Part shown: positions 44,721 through 54,484 of the stretch, one piece after another
Position numbering within the stretch: position 1 is the stretch's first letter
Layout: each line of letters begins with the position of its first letter
DNA from: Winogradskyella ursingii
Lineage (GTDB): Bacteria > Bacteroidota > Bacteroidia > Flavobacteriales > Flavobacteriaceae
Assembly (NCBI RefSeq): GCF_013403975.1
Contig: NZ_JABFDH010000005.1
Coordinates: 267,082-331,081, forward strand
DNA: 64,000 bases
Direction: 5' to 3'
The notes under the pieces: model-generated
Database searches by the model: none
What the model was told of the DNA's origin: nothing
Seen by the model: the letters and a program-made list of their open reading frames with translations, nothing else
Program-made: the position numbers and the translations under genes

Positions 44721-45686
44721 ATGAATAGTAGAATATTAAGAGGAGGCATTTCATTTTTATTTGTCTGCGCATTTCTTCTCGGTTGTAACGATGATGATGG
44801 TGGTTTAGTGCAAATTGAAGAAAGAGATAGAGCTGAGCAGCAGATGGAAGACAGTTTGGTTTTAGAAACCTATTTGTCCACTCATTATTATAATTCTGAA
44901 TTTTTTACAACTGGTTCAGATCACAGTTATTCAGATATTGTAATTGGAGAATTGGCTGAAGGTGAAACTGTTGCTCCAGATGGAAATACACTTTTGATTG
45001 ACGCAGTCGAAACCTTAACGACAGAATTTCAAGAAGCAGATTATACTTACTATATATTGAGGCTTAACCAAGGTGGTGGTGATTCGCCACGATTTACAGA
45101 TGCTGTAAGATTTAGGTTTGAAGGTAGTGTGGTTGATACAGAAGAAGTTTTTCAATCAATTGTAACACCAAGTGATTTAAGTCTTCAGACAGATGGTATC
45201 ACAGGTGGAGCTATTAGAGCGTGGCAATTGGTTATGCCAACTTTTAATACGGCAGAGAGTTTTATGAATAATGGTAGTGGGATTATCAATTATAGCAATT
45301 ATGGCTTAGGGGTTATGTTTATACCTTCAGGTTTGGGCTATTTTTCAGGATCTGTAGCTGGAATTCCGTCATATTCAAATTTAATATTTAAGTTTGAGTT
45401 ATTACAATATGAAGAAGTTGATCACGATGGAGATGGAGTACCATCTTATTTAGAAAATAGAGACAGTATTGGTACAGGAGTAAATGATTTTGATGTCACA
45501 GATGATGATACCGATGGTGATGACATTCCAGATTTTATAGATAGAGATGATGATGGAGATGGCGTCAATACTATTTTTGAGGACCTAAATAACGACGGCG
45601 ATCCAACAAACGATGACAGTGATAATGATGGTATTCCTAATTATCTAGATGAAGATTCTACAGAATCTAATCAACCTGATAATTAA
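44721..45686 (+). CDS. FKBP-fold lipoprotein with calcium-binding (TSP3-like) tail
   Basis: A 321-residue lipoprotein: lipobox CAFLLGC gives acylated Cys-22, followed by an Asp-rich surface-export-like linker NDDDGG. Residues about 80-230 form an FKBP-like domain ([43 protein letters not shown]), with the aromatic IPSYSNL edge typical of FKBP. The C-terminus has repeated DxDxDG-type calcium loops ([37 protein letters not shown]). FKBP proteins are prolyl isomerases or chaperones. It is probably a surface- or periplasm-facing folding factor. Start chosen at ATG 44721. Confidence 0.8.
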   Translation: MNSRILRGGISFLFVCAFLLGCNDDDGGLVQIEERDRAEQQMEDSLVLETYLSTHYYNSEFFTTGSDHSYSDIVIGELAEGETVAPDGNTLLIDAVETLTTEFQEADYTYYILRLNQGGGDSPRFTDAVRFRFEGSVVDTEEVFQSIVTPSDLSLQTDGITGGAIRAWQLVMPTFNTAESFMNNGSGIINYSNYGLGVMFIPSGLGYFSGSVAGIPSYSNLIFKFELLQYEEVDHDGDGVPSYLENRDSIGTGVNDFDVTDDDTDGDDIPDFIDRDDDGDGVNTIFEDLNNDGDPTNDDSDNDGIPNYLDEDSTESNQPDN

Positions 45687-45707
45687 AATTAAAACCTTAT
45701 AAAAATA

Positions 45708-45732
45708 AAAAAGCCGCTTTGAGCGGCTTTTT
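45708..45732. terminator. Bidirectional terminator
   Basis: AAAAAGCCGCT and AGCGGCTTTTT flank a 3-base loop. T tracts occur on both strands, so it can end both the FKBP gene (plus) and the convergent barrel-protein gene (minus). Confidence 0.85.
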
Positions 45733-45754
45733 CTATATCTGAAATTAAAAAACT

Positions 45755-46354
45755 CTATAGTGCGATAGAAAGACTTAAAATAAGTTGATCAGGTCTCGTG
45801 TCAATTCTACTAACTGTATCTGGTCCGAAATTATTATTTATAAAAGTTGCTTCGTTATCATTAAAACCTCTTTCATATCTCAAGTCGATACCGATTTTAT
45901 TAAAATTAAGGCCAATTCCAAAGTTTAAACCTACAGAAAAATCTTCTTCTACATTGTCAACATCAATACCTTCAAATTCAGTATCAAGAATATATTGTAA
46001 AGATGGTCCTCCAAAAACACTAATTGGTCCTAAAACTTTTAGCCCAACAAGGAGTGGTGCATCAAGCTTTTTTACATTAAATTCATCATTTTCATAATCA
46101 CTCTTAGTTGCAGTGTAAATTAACTCTGGTCTAAAATAGAGTTTGTTGCCAAGCTTGCCAAAAACACCAACATGATAGCCAATGTTTCTATCGGGATTTT
46201 TGGCATTTTCCCCAATGGATTCAAAATAGTCACCATTGGCACTGTAGTTTAAACCACCTTTAATACCAAAAGCACTTCCGTTTTGGGCCTGTAACAAAAA
46301 AGCTGAGCCTATACAGAATAGACTCAGACAAATCATTTTTTTTAAATGTATCAT
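45755..46354 (-). CDS. Outer-membrane beta-barrel protein (porin/PorT-like family)
   Basis: A 199-residue protein with signal peptide ending in FLLQAQ. The mature part starts NGSAFGIKGGLNYSANGD, matching the GxKGGLN first strand of the outer-membrane beta-barrel family 13 group common in Bacteroidota. Alternating strands follow (LDAPLLVGLKVLG, GIDLRYERGFND), ending with strand DQLILSLSIAL. Its ligand is unknown. It is probably a monocistronic gene whose transcript ends at the bidirectional terminator. Confidence 0.82.
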   Translation of the reverse strand: MIHLKKMICLSLFCIGSAFLLQAQNGSAFGIKGGLNYSANGDYFESIGENAKNPDRNIGYHVGVFGKLGNKLYFRPELIYTATKSDYENDEFNVKKLDAPLLVGLKVLGPISVFGGPSLQYILDTEFEGIDVDNVEEDFSVGLNFGIGLNFNKIGIDLRYERGFNDNEATFINNNFGPDTVSRIDTRPDQLILSLSIAL

Positions 46355-46408
46355 AATGTTCGTTTTTAAGATTAGGTATCTAATATCAAAAACGTTGCCA
46401 AGATGAAG

Positions 46409-47362
46409 TTATTTTCTTTTCAGTACTTTTTTTACGGCTTTTTGGATGGCTTCACTATTCAAACCATATTTATCCATAAGTTGTGCTGGTGTGCCAGATT
46501 CCCCAAAAGTATCTTGAGTAGCAACAAACTCTTGAGGTGTTGGATTGTTTTCTGCTAAAACTCGAGCTACGCTTTCTCCAAGACCTCCAAGGTAGTTATG
46601 CTCTTCTGCTGTAACAATGCATTTTGTTTTTGAAACAGAATCTAGAATCGCCTTGTCATCCAATGGCTTAATCGTATGGATGTTAATTACTTCAGCAGAA
46701 ATACCAGCTTCGTTTAAATCCTTTGCTGCCTCCAATGCTTCCCAGACTAAATGACCTGTGGCAACGATAGTGACATCGTTTCCTTCTGTAAGTTTAACCG
46801 CTTTTCCAATTTTGAATTCACCGTTTTCAGGTGTGAAATTAGCTACTTTTGGTCGTCCAAATCTTAAATAAACAGGACCGTCGTGCTCTGCAATTGCTAA
46901 GGTAGCTGCTTTGGTTTGGTTGTAATCGCAAGTATTAATTACTGTCATGCCAGGTAACATTTTCATTAAGCCGATATCCTCTAAAATTTGGTGAGTAGCA
47001 CCATCTTCTCCTAAGGTAACACCAGCATGCGAAGCACAAATTTTTACATTTTTACCAGAATAAGCAACACTTTGACGAATTTGATCATAAACACGACCAG
47101 TTGAGAAATTAGCGAAAGTTCCTGTAAATGGAATTTTGCCGCCAATTGTCATTCCTGCTGCCATACCAATCATATTTGCTTCGGCAATTCCAACTTGGAA
47201 AAATCGTTCTGGATGATTGGCTTTAAATTCGTCCATTTTTAATGAGCCAGTTAAATCCGCACAAAGTGCCACGACATTTTCATTGGTTTTGCCAAGTTCT
47301 GTTAAGCCGGCTCCAAAACCTGATCTTGTATCTTTATTTCCTGTGTTTGTGTATGTTTTCAT
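46409..47362 (-). CDS. Transketolase, C-terminal subunit (split enzyme)
   Basis: A 317-residue protein covering the pyrimidine-binding and C-terminal domains of transketolase: RSGFGAGLTELGKTNENVVALCADL, AEANMIGMAAGMTIGGK with the activating Glu, CASHAGVTLGEDGATHQ and the C-terminal regulatory domain. The ATG at 47362 is used. The upstream N-terminal subunit is a separate gene 42 bp away. Together they transfer two-carbon ketol groups in the pentose phosphate pathway. Many Bacteroidota, and 1-deoxyxylulose-type relatives, have this split form; transketolase is the better call because of the paired lengths. Confidence 0.93.
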   Translation of the reverse strand: MKTYTNTGNKDTRSGFGAGLTELGKTNENVVALCADLTGSLKMDEFKANHPERFFQVGIAEANMIGMAAGMTIGGKIPFTGTFANFSTGRVYDQIRQSVAYSGKNVKICASHAGVTLGEDGATHQILEDIGLMKMLPGMTVINTCDYNQTKAATLAIAEHDGPVYLRFGRPKVANFTPENGEFKIGKAVKLTEGNDVTIVATGHLVWEALEAAKDLNEAGISAEVINIHTIKPLDDKAILDSVSKTKCIVTAEEHNYLGGLGESVARVLAENNPTPQEFVATQDTFGESGTPAQLMDKYGLNSEAIQKAVKKVLKRK

Positions 47363-47404
47363 AGTAGTGCCCATGTTAGTGGGTATCTGTTTAATTAGAC
47401 TTTC

Positions 47405-48250
47405 TTAGTAATCTCCTAAAGTTTCAGGGTTTTGAGATAAACCAACTTCAAGTTGCTCATCATTTGGTGCTTTACCGTGCCAAGCATGAGTGTGCATCAT
47501 AAAGTCCACACCGTTACCCATAATTGTTTGTAATAACACACAAACGGGCTTGCCCTTTCCTGCTAAGGATTTTGCTTCTGCCATACCATTGAATATAGCT
47601 TCGAGATCATTGCCATTTTCAATCTCTACCACTGCCCAGCCAAAAGCTTCAAATTTAGCTCTGAGATCACCCAGAGGTAATACGTTATGTGTTGCGCCAT
47701 CGATTTGTTGACCGTTAACATCTATGGTAGAAATAAGATTGTCAATCTTGTTACCTGCAGCATACATAATGGCTTCCCAGTTTTGTCCTTCTTGTAATTC
47801 GCCATCACCATGTAAGCTATAGATAAAATGCTTGTCTTTATTCAGTTTTTTTGTTTCTGCAGCACCTATTGCTACAGACATTCCTTGTCCAAGTGAGCCA
47901 GAAGCTACACGAATACCAGGCAATCCTTCATGTGTTGTTGGATGACCCTGTAAACGAGAATCTATAAGACGAAACGTATTTAATTCATCAACAGGAAAAT
48001 ATCCCGATCGAGCTAAAACGCTATAGAATACAGGAGATATATGACCGTTAGAAAGGAAGAATAAATCTTCATCATGACCGTCCATTTGGAAGTCATCCTT
48101 TCTTTCCATTATGTCTTGATACAATGCAACGAAAAATTCGGCACAACCAAGAGAACCTCCAGGATGTCCCGAGTTTACCTTATGCACCATTCGTAAAATA
48201 TCCCTACGAACTTGGGTGGTTAAATCTTTTAATTCTTTAATGTTTGGCAT
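47405..48250 (-). CDS. Transketolase, N-terminal thiamine-diphosphate-binding subunit
   Basis: A 281-residue protein corresponding to the first domain of transketolase: NSGHPGGSLGCAEFFVALY near the N-terminus, LRYR-less form with GHPTTHEGLPGIRVASGSLGQG, and the thiamine-binding GDGELQEGQNWEAIMYAAGN (GDG...N) followed by NVLPLGDLRAKFEAFGW. It pairs with the gene directly downstream. A perfect promoter lies just before it, so the pair forms a two-gene operon. Confidence 0.94.
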   Translation of the reverse strand: MPNIKELKDLTTQVRRDILRMVHKVNSGHPGGSLGCAEFFVALYQDIMERKDDFQMDGHDEDLFFLSNGHISPVFYSVLARSGYFPVDELNTFRLIDSRLQGHPTTHEGLPGIRVASGSLGQGMSVAIGAAETKKLNKDKHFIYSLHGDGELQEGQNWEAIMYAAGNKIDNLISTIDVNGQQIDGATHNVLPLGDLRAKFEAFGWAVVEIENGNDLEAIFNGMAEAKSLAGKGKPVCVLLQTIMGNGVDFMMHTHAWHGKAPNDEQLEVGLSQNPETLGDY

Positions 48251-48274
48251 GATTTATTACTTAGGTTTATGGGG

Positions 48275-48304
48275 CAAAAATAACTTTTTAAATAGCGGAT
48301 ACAA
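48275..48304 (-). promoter_or_regulatory. Promoter of the split transketolase operon
   Basis: On the minus strand, TTG (complement of CAA 48302-48304), a 19-base spacer and TATTTTTG (48282-48275) match the flavobacterial consensus exactly. The leader is about 20 bases. Confidence 0.78.
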
Positions 48305-48389
48305 AGGTAGCAATGCATCACTTATTAACGATTTCGAGGATTTGCTAACAATTTTTATTTTAATTAAGAACGAATGACAATGAGTTAAT

Positions 48390-48397
48390 TATATTTG
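48390..48397 (+). promoter_or_regulatory. Putative -7 element of tgt
   Basis: TATATTTG fits TAnnTTTG and ends 18 bases before the ATG at 48416. No TTG at 19-base spacing. Confidence 0.45.
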
Positions 48398-48415
48398 CCG
48401 ACAGACAGACTTTTA

Positions 48416-49546
48416 ATGGATTTTAAACAAGTAGCAAACGATACGCAAAGCAAAGCTAGGGCAGGAACTATAACCACGGACCATGGTATTATTGAGACAC
48501 CAATATTTATGCCTGTGGGTACAGTTGCTTCCGTAAAAGGAGTGCATCAGAGAGAGTTAAAAGAGGATATTAATCCAGATATTATTCTAGGTAATACCTA
48601 TCATTTATATTTAAGGCCACAGACACCTATCTTAGAGCAGGCTGGTGGTTTACATAAATTTATGAATTGGGATAGAAACATCTTAACCGATTCTGGAGGT
48701 TATCAAGTCTATTCTCTTTCGGCAAATAGAAAAATAAAGGAAGAAGGAGTAAAATTTAAATCTCACATAGATGGGAGCTATCACGTCTTTACACCTGAAA
48801 ATGTTATGGAAGTGCAAAGAAGTATTGGCGCTGATATAATCATGGCCTTTGACGAATGCACACCTTACCCATGTGATTATAATTATGCCAAACGTTCCAT
48901 GCATATGACGCACCGTTGGTTGGAGCGTTGCCTAACTCATTTAAAAAAGACACCTTTTAAATATGATTATGAGCAAACATTCTTTCCAATAGTACAAGGG
49001 AGTACTTATAAAGATTTAAGACAACAATCTGCCGAATATATTGCTAACGCAGGAGCAAAAGGTAATGCAATTGGCGGACTATCAGTTGGTGAGCCAGCAG
49101 ACGAAATGTACGCAATGACTGAGGTGGTTTGCGATATTTTGCCCGAAGACAAGCCGAGATACCTTATGGGAGTGGGTACACCAATCAATATATTAGAGAA
49201 TATTGCGTTAGGTGTAGATATGTTTGATTGTGTCATGCCCACACGAAATGCCAGAAACGGTATGTTGTTTACGGCTCATGGAACTATAAACATTAAAAAT
49301 TTAAAATGGGCGGATGATTTCTCACCTGTAGACGAAATGGGAATCACATTTGTAGATACCGAGTATAGTAAAGCCTATTTGAGACATTTGTTCACTGTAA
49401 ACGAACTTTTAGGGAAACAGATTGCAACCATACACAATCTTGGTTTTTATCTGTGGTTGGTGAGAGAAGCAAGAAAGCACATCATTGCGGGAGATTTTAG
49501 AAGCTGGAAAGAAAAGATGGTGAAGCAAATGGATAAAAGATTATAA
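48416..49546 (+). CDS. tgt: tRNA-guanine transglycosylase
   Basis: It swaps guanine-34 of GUN-anticodon tRNAs for the queuosine precursor. The 376-residue form starts at ATG 48416 (MDFKQVANDTQSKARAG); a further upstream TTG lies inside the promoter. Motifs: TDSGGYQVYSLSANRK with the catalytic-region Asp, GADIIMAFDECTPYP, GGLSVGEPADEMY and FDCVMPTRNARNGMLFT. The four-ligand C-terminal zinc site of classic enzymes (CxCxxC...H) is not seen in the tail I can read, where the sequence continues HLFTVNELLGKQIATIHNLGF without it, as in some bacterial forms. Confidence 0.93.
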   Translation: MDFKQVANDTQSKARAGTITTDHGIIETPIFMPVGTVASVKGVHQRELKEDINPDIILGNTYHLYLRPQTPILEQAGGLHKFMNWDRNILTDSGGYQVYSLSANRKIKEEGVKFKSHIDGSYHVFTPENVMEVQRSIGADIIMAFDECTPYPCDYNYAKRSMHMTHRWLERCLTHLKKTPFKYDYEQTFFPIVQGSTYKDLRQQSAEYIANAGAKGNAIGGLSVGEPADEMYAMTEVVCDILPEDKPRYLMGVGTPINILENIALGVDMFDCVMPTRNARNGMLFTAHGTINIKNLKWADDFSPVDEMGITFVDTEYSKAYLRHLFTVNELLGKQIATIHNLGFYLWLVREARKHIIAGDFRSWKEKMVKQMDKRL

Positions 49547-49639
49547 TTGGAATTGGATAATGATGATTTGAGAATATCGTAAATTCAAAAATCGTTTTAT
49601 TCTGAAATCAATTTTCAACAAAACGAATAAGAGATAAAA

Positions 49640-50716
49640 TTGAAAATCCTAGATTGGTACATACTAAAGCGCTATTTGTTAACATTTTTAATGATGCTTT
49701 TGCTTTTTATTCCTATTGGAATTACGGTAGATTTAGCCGAAAAAGTAGGCAAGATTTTAGAAAATAAAGCGCCATTTGGTGAAGTAGCTAGCTATTATCT
49801 TGATTTTACTGTTTATTTCGCAAATCTACTTTTTCCGCTGTTTTTATTTCTTTCAGTAATTTGGTTTACTTCAAAATTAGCTAATAACACAGAGATTGTT
49901 GCTTTTTTAAGTTCAGGTGTTTCTTTTTCTAGATTTTTGAGGCCATATATTATTGGTGGCACCATCGTAGCCATCTTCTCATTGTTTTTAGGAATGTATT
50001 TGGCTCCAATTGCTAGTCAAGGATTTAACGAGTTTAAATATAAATATCTTAAAAAGCATAAGCAAATTCAGCAAACAAATGATGTTTACACACAGATAAA
50101 TGATAATGATTACATCTATGTAAGCAGATTTGTACCAAACAATAAACTAGGTACAAATTTTACCTACGAGCATTTTGAAGGCAATGAGCTGAAATATAAA
50201 ATCTTTGCTGATAACATAAGATATATTGAGGAAGATTCGATTTACAGATTAACCACATTTGTGAAACGAAGTTTTGATAACGGTGTAGAAACAATCGAAA
50301 AAGCGCGAAGTAAGGATATGGATTTACCTTTTGAGCTTGAAGACTTAACACCAGTAGAATACGTAGCCGAAACAAAACCTTATGGAGAGTTGCTCGATTT
50401 TATTGAAGCCGAAAAACGTCGAGGATCATCCAATATTGGTCGTTACGAAGTCGTAAAACTTAAGAAATGGAGTATACCCGTTTCAATTTTTATATTAACC
50501 ATCATTGCGGTTGCTGTTTCTTCTGTAAAACGTCGCGGAGGTATGGGAGTCAATTTAGCTTTAGGTATTGCCATTGCTATGATTTACGTGTTTTTTGATA
50601 AGGTATTCGGTGTTATGGCAGAACAATCCAATTTTCCAGCAATTATCGCAGTTTGGTTTCCTAATGTAATATTTGGTATTTTAGCTATTTACCTGCTACA
50701 AAATGCCAAACGCTAA
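49640..50716 (+). CDS. LptF/LptG-family permease, TTG start
   Basis: A 358-residue inner-membrane protein: MKILDWYILKRYLLTFLMMLLLFIPIGI at the N-terminus, six membrane helices in a 3+3 layout with a large periplasmic beta-jellyroll domain between (about 125-270), and the C-terminal set near 300-350. This is the LptF/LptG subunit that extracts lipopolysaccharide from the inner membrane and passes it to LptC and LptA. LptF and LptG cannot be told apart from this copy alone. TTG is required for this N-terminus. It overlaps the EamA gene by 14 bp. Confidence 0.9.
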   Translation: MKILDWYILKRYLLTFLMMLLLFIPIGITVDLAEKVGKILENKAPFGEVASYYLDFTVYFANLLFPLFLFLSVIWFTSKLANNTEIVAFLSSGVSFSRFLRPYIIGGTIVAIFSLFLGMYLAPIASQGFNEFKYKYLKKHKQIQQTNDVYTQINDNDYIYVSRFVPNNKLGTNFTYEHFEGNELKYKIFADNIRYIEEDSIYRLTTFVKRSFDNGVETIEKARSKDMDLPFELEDLTPVEYVAETKPYGELLDFIEAEKRRGSSNIGRYEVVKLKKWSIPVSIFILTIIAVAVSSVKRRGGMGVNLALGIAIAMIYVFFDKVFGVMAEQSNFPAIIAVWFPNVIFGILAIYLLQNAKR

Positions 50717-51611
50717 ACTCAGGAATTATCTTCATTTACATATACTGGTATTTATTGCTGGTTTTACTGCAATCCTTGGTGAGTTAATTACTATTGGTGC
50801 GTTAGCTTTGGTCTGGTACAGAATGCTAATTGCTGGCATCCTGATGTTCATTTATATCAAATTTGTAAGGCTGAATATCAAAATTAAAAGACGAACGTTT
50901 TGGCAATTTTCTGCAGCAGGTATCATAATAGCATTGCATTGGATTACTTTTTTTGAGGCCATTAACCAAGCAAATGTATCTATTGCTCTTGCCATGTTTT
51001 CGTCTGGTGCTTTTTTCGCTTCATTTATTGAACCAATTTTTTTTAAAAGACGGATTCTCGCTTATGAAATTATTTTTGGAGTTATTGTTATTCTGGGAGT
51101 GTTTCTTATTACAAGTAGTGAACTGGGCTATATAAACGGAATTATTTTAGGATTGCTTTCTGCCTTGTTCTCAACTTTGTTTGCCGTAATTAATGGAAGA
51201 TTTATTGAGCGTTATGATGCTACGGTCATTTCATTCTATGAGTTTATAAGTGGAGTTGTGTTTCTTACTGTTTTTATTTTGTTATCTGGTGGGAGTTTCG
51301 ATGCTCAATTTTTTACACTCTCAAATTCAGATTGGTTATACATTTTCATTTTGGCATCAGTTTGTACGGCCTATGCTTTTATAGCAGCGGTTGAAATTAT
51401 GCGTTTTATAAGTCCGTTTACCGTAATTTTAAGTTACAATTTAGAACCGGTTTACGGTATATGCATGGCGTTAATTCTTTTCCCTGAAAAGGAGAAAATG
51501 TCTTCTCAATTTTATATGGGTGCGATTATGGTGATTACAATTGTGCTTTTAGACGCAATATTTAAAAATTATAGATTGAGAAAGCTTAAGAAAACTACCA
51601 ATTCTAATTAA
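50703..51611 (+). CDS. EamA/DMT-superfamily transporter
   Basis: A 302-residue protein with ten membrane helices in two EamA repeats: GELITIGALALVWYRMLIAGILMF in the first half and EIMRFISPFTVILSYNLEPVYGICMALILFPEKE in the second, the latter a typical late EamA helix. It is a drug/metabolite exporter with unknown substrate. The ORF overlaps the permease upstream by 14 bp, so they are co-translated. Confidence 0.87.
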   Translation: MPNAKLRNYLHLHILVFIAGFTAILGELITIGALALVWYRMLIAGILMFIYIKFVRLNIKIKRRTFWQFSAAGIIIALHWITFFEAINQANVSIALAMFSSGAFFASFIEPIFFKRRILAYEIIFGVIVILGVFLITSSELGYINGIILGLLSALFSTLFAVINGRFIERYDATVISFYEFISGVVFLTVFILLSGGSFDAQFFTLSNSDWLYIFILASVCTAYAFIAAVEIMRFISPFTVILSYNLEPVYGICMALILFPEKEKMSSQFYMGAIMVITIVLLDAIFKNYRLRKLKKTTNSN

Positions 51612-51707
51612 AGGTTTTCGATTTTCTTACATAATATCTATTTTTGTATTTAAATTCAACCGACGACACTTTAATATATTATTACTAAAATATTAAATTA
51701 GAATACG

Positions 51708-51715
51708 TAGGTTTG
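51708..51715 (+). promoter_or_regulatory. Putative -7 element of accA
   Basis: TAGGTTTG fits TAnnTTTG; the ATG is 36 bases further. No TTG at 19-base spacing. Confidence 0.4.
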
Positions 51716-51751
51716 TAACCTAACTAACAATTAAAATTAACTTCAAATTGT

Positions 51752-52705
51752 ATGGAATATTTAGAGTTTGAATTACCAATAAAGGAACTCGAAGAACAAC
51801 TCGACAAATGCCAGATTATAGGAAAAGAGAGTGATGTCGATGTGACTGAAACCTGCAAACAGATTGAAAAAAAGCTTGCTGAAACTAAGAAGGACATCTA
51901 CAAGAATCTAACGGCGTGGCAACGCGTGCAATTATCTAGACATCCTAACAGACCTTATACCTTAGACCATATTAAAGCTCTCTGTGGCGATTCGTGGTTA
52001 GAGTTGCATGGAGACAGAAACGTTAAGGACGACAAAGCTATGATTGGTGGTTTGGGAAAAATTGGAGACCAATCTTATATGTTCATTGGTCAGCAAAAAG
52101 GGTATAATACCAAAACCAGGCAGTACCGTAACTTTGGAATGTCCAATCCAGAAGGTTATCGAAAAGCACTTCGCTTAATGAAATCTGCCGAAAAATTTGG
52201 AATTCCCGTGGTGACATTAATCGATACACCTGGTGCCTATCCAGGATTAGAAGCAGAAGAAAGAGGTCAAGGTGAGGCCATTGCGAGAAATATTTTGGAA
52301 ATGGCACGTCTTAAAGTGCCTATTATTACCATAATTATCGGTGAAGGTGCCTCAGGTGGAGCTTTGGGAATAGGAGTAGGAGACCGGGTAATGATGCTTG
52401 AAAACACATGGTATTCTGTTATTTCGCCTGAATCATGTTCATCAATTTTGTGGAGAAGCTGGGAGTATAAAGAGCAAGCAGCTGAAGCATTAAAGCTTAC
52501 CGCAAAAGACATGAAACGTATGAAGCTTGTAGATCTAATTATTAAAGAGCCTCTTGGAGGTGCGCACACAAATAGAGAAGCAACTTTTTCTGCTGTCAGT
52601 TCTGCTATTGAAAAGGCATATAATGAACTTAAAAACTTATCACCAAAAGATCTTGTTAAACAGCGCATGGAAAAATATGATAATATGGGTGTTTATAAAG
52701 ATTAA
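51752..52705 (+). CDS. accA: Acetyl-CoA carboxylase carboxyltransferase subunit alpha
   Basis: A 317-residue subunit that, with AccD, moves carboxyl groups from biotin to acetyl-CoA to give malonyl-CoA for fatty acid synthesis. Typical features: N-terminal coiled helix, [46 protein letters not shown] and the crotonase-like oxyanion region [17 protein letters not shown]. It stands alone with its own terminator; accD is not in this window. Confidence 0.97.
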   Translation: MEYLEFELPIKELEEQLDKCQIIGKESDVDVTETCKQIEKKLAETKKDIYKNLTAWQRVQLSRHPNRPYTLDHIKALCGDSWLELHGDRNVKDDKAMIGGLGKIGDQSYMFIGQQKGYNTKTRQYRNFGMSNPEGYRKALRLMKSAEKFGIPVVTLIDTPGAYPGLEAEERGQGEAIARNILEMARLKVPIITIIIGEGASGGALGIGVGDRVMMLENTWYSVISPESCSSILWRSWEYKEQAAEALKLTAKDMKRMKLVDLIIKEPLGGAHTNREATFSAVSSAIEKAYNELKNLSPKDLVKQRMEKYDNMGVYKD

Positions 52706-52727
52706 ATTCAACATACATAGGTGACCG

Positions 52728-52760
52728 AAAAAACTGAAGCATTCATGTTTCGGTTTTTTT
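52728..52760 (+). terminator. Terminator of accA
   Basis: AAAACTGAA and TTCGGTTTT pair with one wobble and run into eight T residues. Confidence 0.78.
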
Positions 52761-52874
52761 TGACGCTATCAACAATATATTTAAGTTATTAACAGTTAAA
52801 TTGTTAATGAAGTGTTGAATTGTAAACGCTTCTAAAAACAGTTTATCGATAGTATTTAGCTACTTTCGCATCTT

Positions 52875-54410
52875 ATGAAACAACCGAACCCAATACAAGG
52901 CTACAAAGTCGATAAAAGCACAATCATTAGTTTGGAAAAAGGAAAAATACCACCACAAGCTGTTGATTTAGAGGAAGTTGTGCTTGGTGCCATGATGATT
53001 GATAAAAAGGGTGTGGATGAGGTTATTGATATTTTAAGCGCTGAGGCTTTCTACAAAGATGCTCATAAACACATTTTTGAAGCAGTTTTTAAATTATTTG
53101 AAAATAGTGAACCAATTGACTTATTAACCGTTTCAAGCCAGCTGAAGAAAGACGAAAAGTTAGATGTTGTCGGAGGGGATTTTTATCTCATTTCACTGAC
53201 TCAACGTGTATCGTCTTCAGCACATATTGAGTTCCATGCGCGTATTATTCTTCAAAAATACATTCAACGTAGTTTAATAAAAATTTCAAGTGAAATTATT
53301 GAGGAAGCCTATGATGAAACCAAAGATGTTTTCGATTTATTAGATAATGCGGAAGCCAAGCTATATGAAGTCACTCAGGGCAACGTAAAAAAATCTACAG
53401 AAACAGCGCAAAGTCTTGTAATTCAGGCTAAAAAGAAAATTGAGGAAATTTCAAATAAAGAGGGTATGAGTGGTATACCTTCTGGCTTTGATAAGTTAGA
53501 TAAATTAACATCTGGTTGGCAACCAAGTGATTTAGTAATTGTAGCAGCACGTCCTGGTATGGGTAAAACTGCTTTAACTTTGACCATGGCAAGAAATATT
53601 GCTGTTAATAGTAATATTCCTGTGGCATTCTTTTCTTTGGAAATGTCGTCAGTTCAATTGATAACACGTCTAATCTCCAGTGAAACCGGACTTTCTTCAG
53701 AGAAATTAAGAACTGGTAAATTAGAAAAGCACGAATGGGAGCAGCTTAATGTAAAGGTAAAAACGTTAGAAAAAGCTCCTTTGTTTATTGATGATACTCC
53801 ATCGCTATCAATTTTTGATTTAAGAGCAAAAGCACGACGATTAGCCTCACAATATGGCATTAAAATGATCATAGTGGATTATTTGCAATTGATGACAGCT
53901 GGTGGAAGTCAAAAAGGTGGAAATCGTGAACAGGAAATATCTACCATTTCACGTAACCTAAAAGCTTTGGCAAAGGAATTATCGATACCGGTAATTGCTC
54001 TGTCTCAGTTATCGCGAGCTGTTGAAACTCGTGGTGGTAGTAAAAGACCGTTATTGTCTGATTTACGTGAATCTGGAGCTATTGAGCAAGATGCCGATAT
54101 CGTATCATTTATATACAGACCGGAATATTATAAAATTGATGAGTGGGATGATGAAGAACGCTCACCTACGGAAGGTCAAGGTGAATTTATAGTTGCAAAA
54201 CATAGAAATGGTGGTTTGGAAAATATTAGGTTAAAGTTCATTGGACACCTCGGTAAATTTGATAATCTTGATGATTTTGATACACCATTTGGTGAATTTC
54301 ATTCTAAAATGAATGCTGCTGCAAACGATGATACCTTTAGACCAGATTCATTCACATCCTCTCCGAGTGATGCCTTTGATCCGCCTGAGGATGATGGAGT
54401 GCCTTTTTAA
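52875..54410 (+). CDS. dnaB: Replicative DNA helicase
   Basis: A 511-residue hexameric 5'-3' helicase. N-terminal domain (about 25-135, PQAVDLEEVVLGAMM), linker, then the RecA-like motor: Walker A AARPGMGKTALTL, Walker B MIIVDYLQLM, motif near SQLSRAVETRGGSKRPLLSDLRESGAIEQDAD. The Ser/Asp-rich C-terminal tail is Bacteroidota-like. The probable -7 box (TACTTTCG, 52861-52868) is only 6 bases before the ATG, so the mRNA may be nearly leaderless. Confidence 0.98.
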   Translation: MKQPNPIQGYKVDKSTIISLEKGKIPPQAVDLEEVVLGAMMIDKKGVDEVIDILSAEAFYKDAHKHIFEAVFKLFENSEPIDLLTVSSQLKKDEKLDVVGGDFYLISLTQRVSSSAHIEFHARIILQKYIQRSLIKISSEIIEEAYDETKDVFDLLDNAEAKLYEVTQGNVKKSTETAQSLVIQAKKKIEEISNKEGMSGIPSGFDKLDKLTSGWQPSDLVIVAARPGMGKTALTLTMARNIAVNSNIPVAFFSLEMSSVQLITRLISSETGLSSEKLRTGKLEKHEWEQLNVKVKTLEKAPLFIDDTPSLSIFDLRAKARRLASQYGIKMIIVDYLQLMTAGGSQKGGNREQEISTISRNLKALAKELSIPVIALSQLSRAVETRGGSKRPLLSDLRESGAIEQDADIVSFIYRPEYYKIDEWDDEERSPTEGQGEFIVAKHRNGGLENIRLKFIGHLGKFDNLDDFDTPFGEFHSKMNAAANDDTFRPDSFTSSPSDAFDPPEDDGVPF

Positions 54411-54484
54411 CAGCAATTTAAGTCTATAAAAACTGTTTTTTGGCTTACCTTTACATCTCTATTTTTAAATAATTTATTCGCCTC

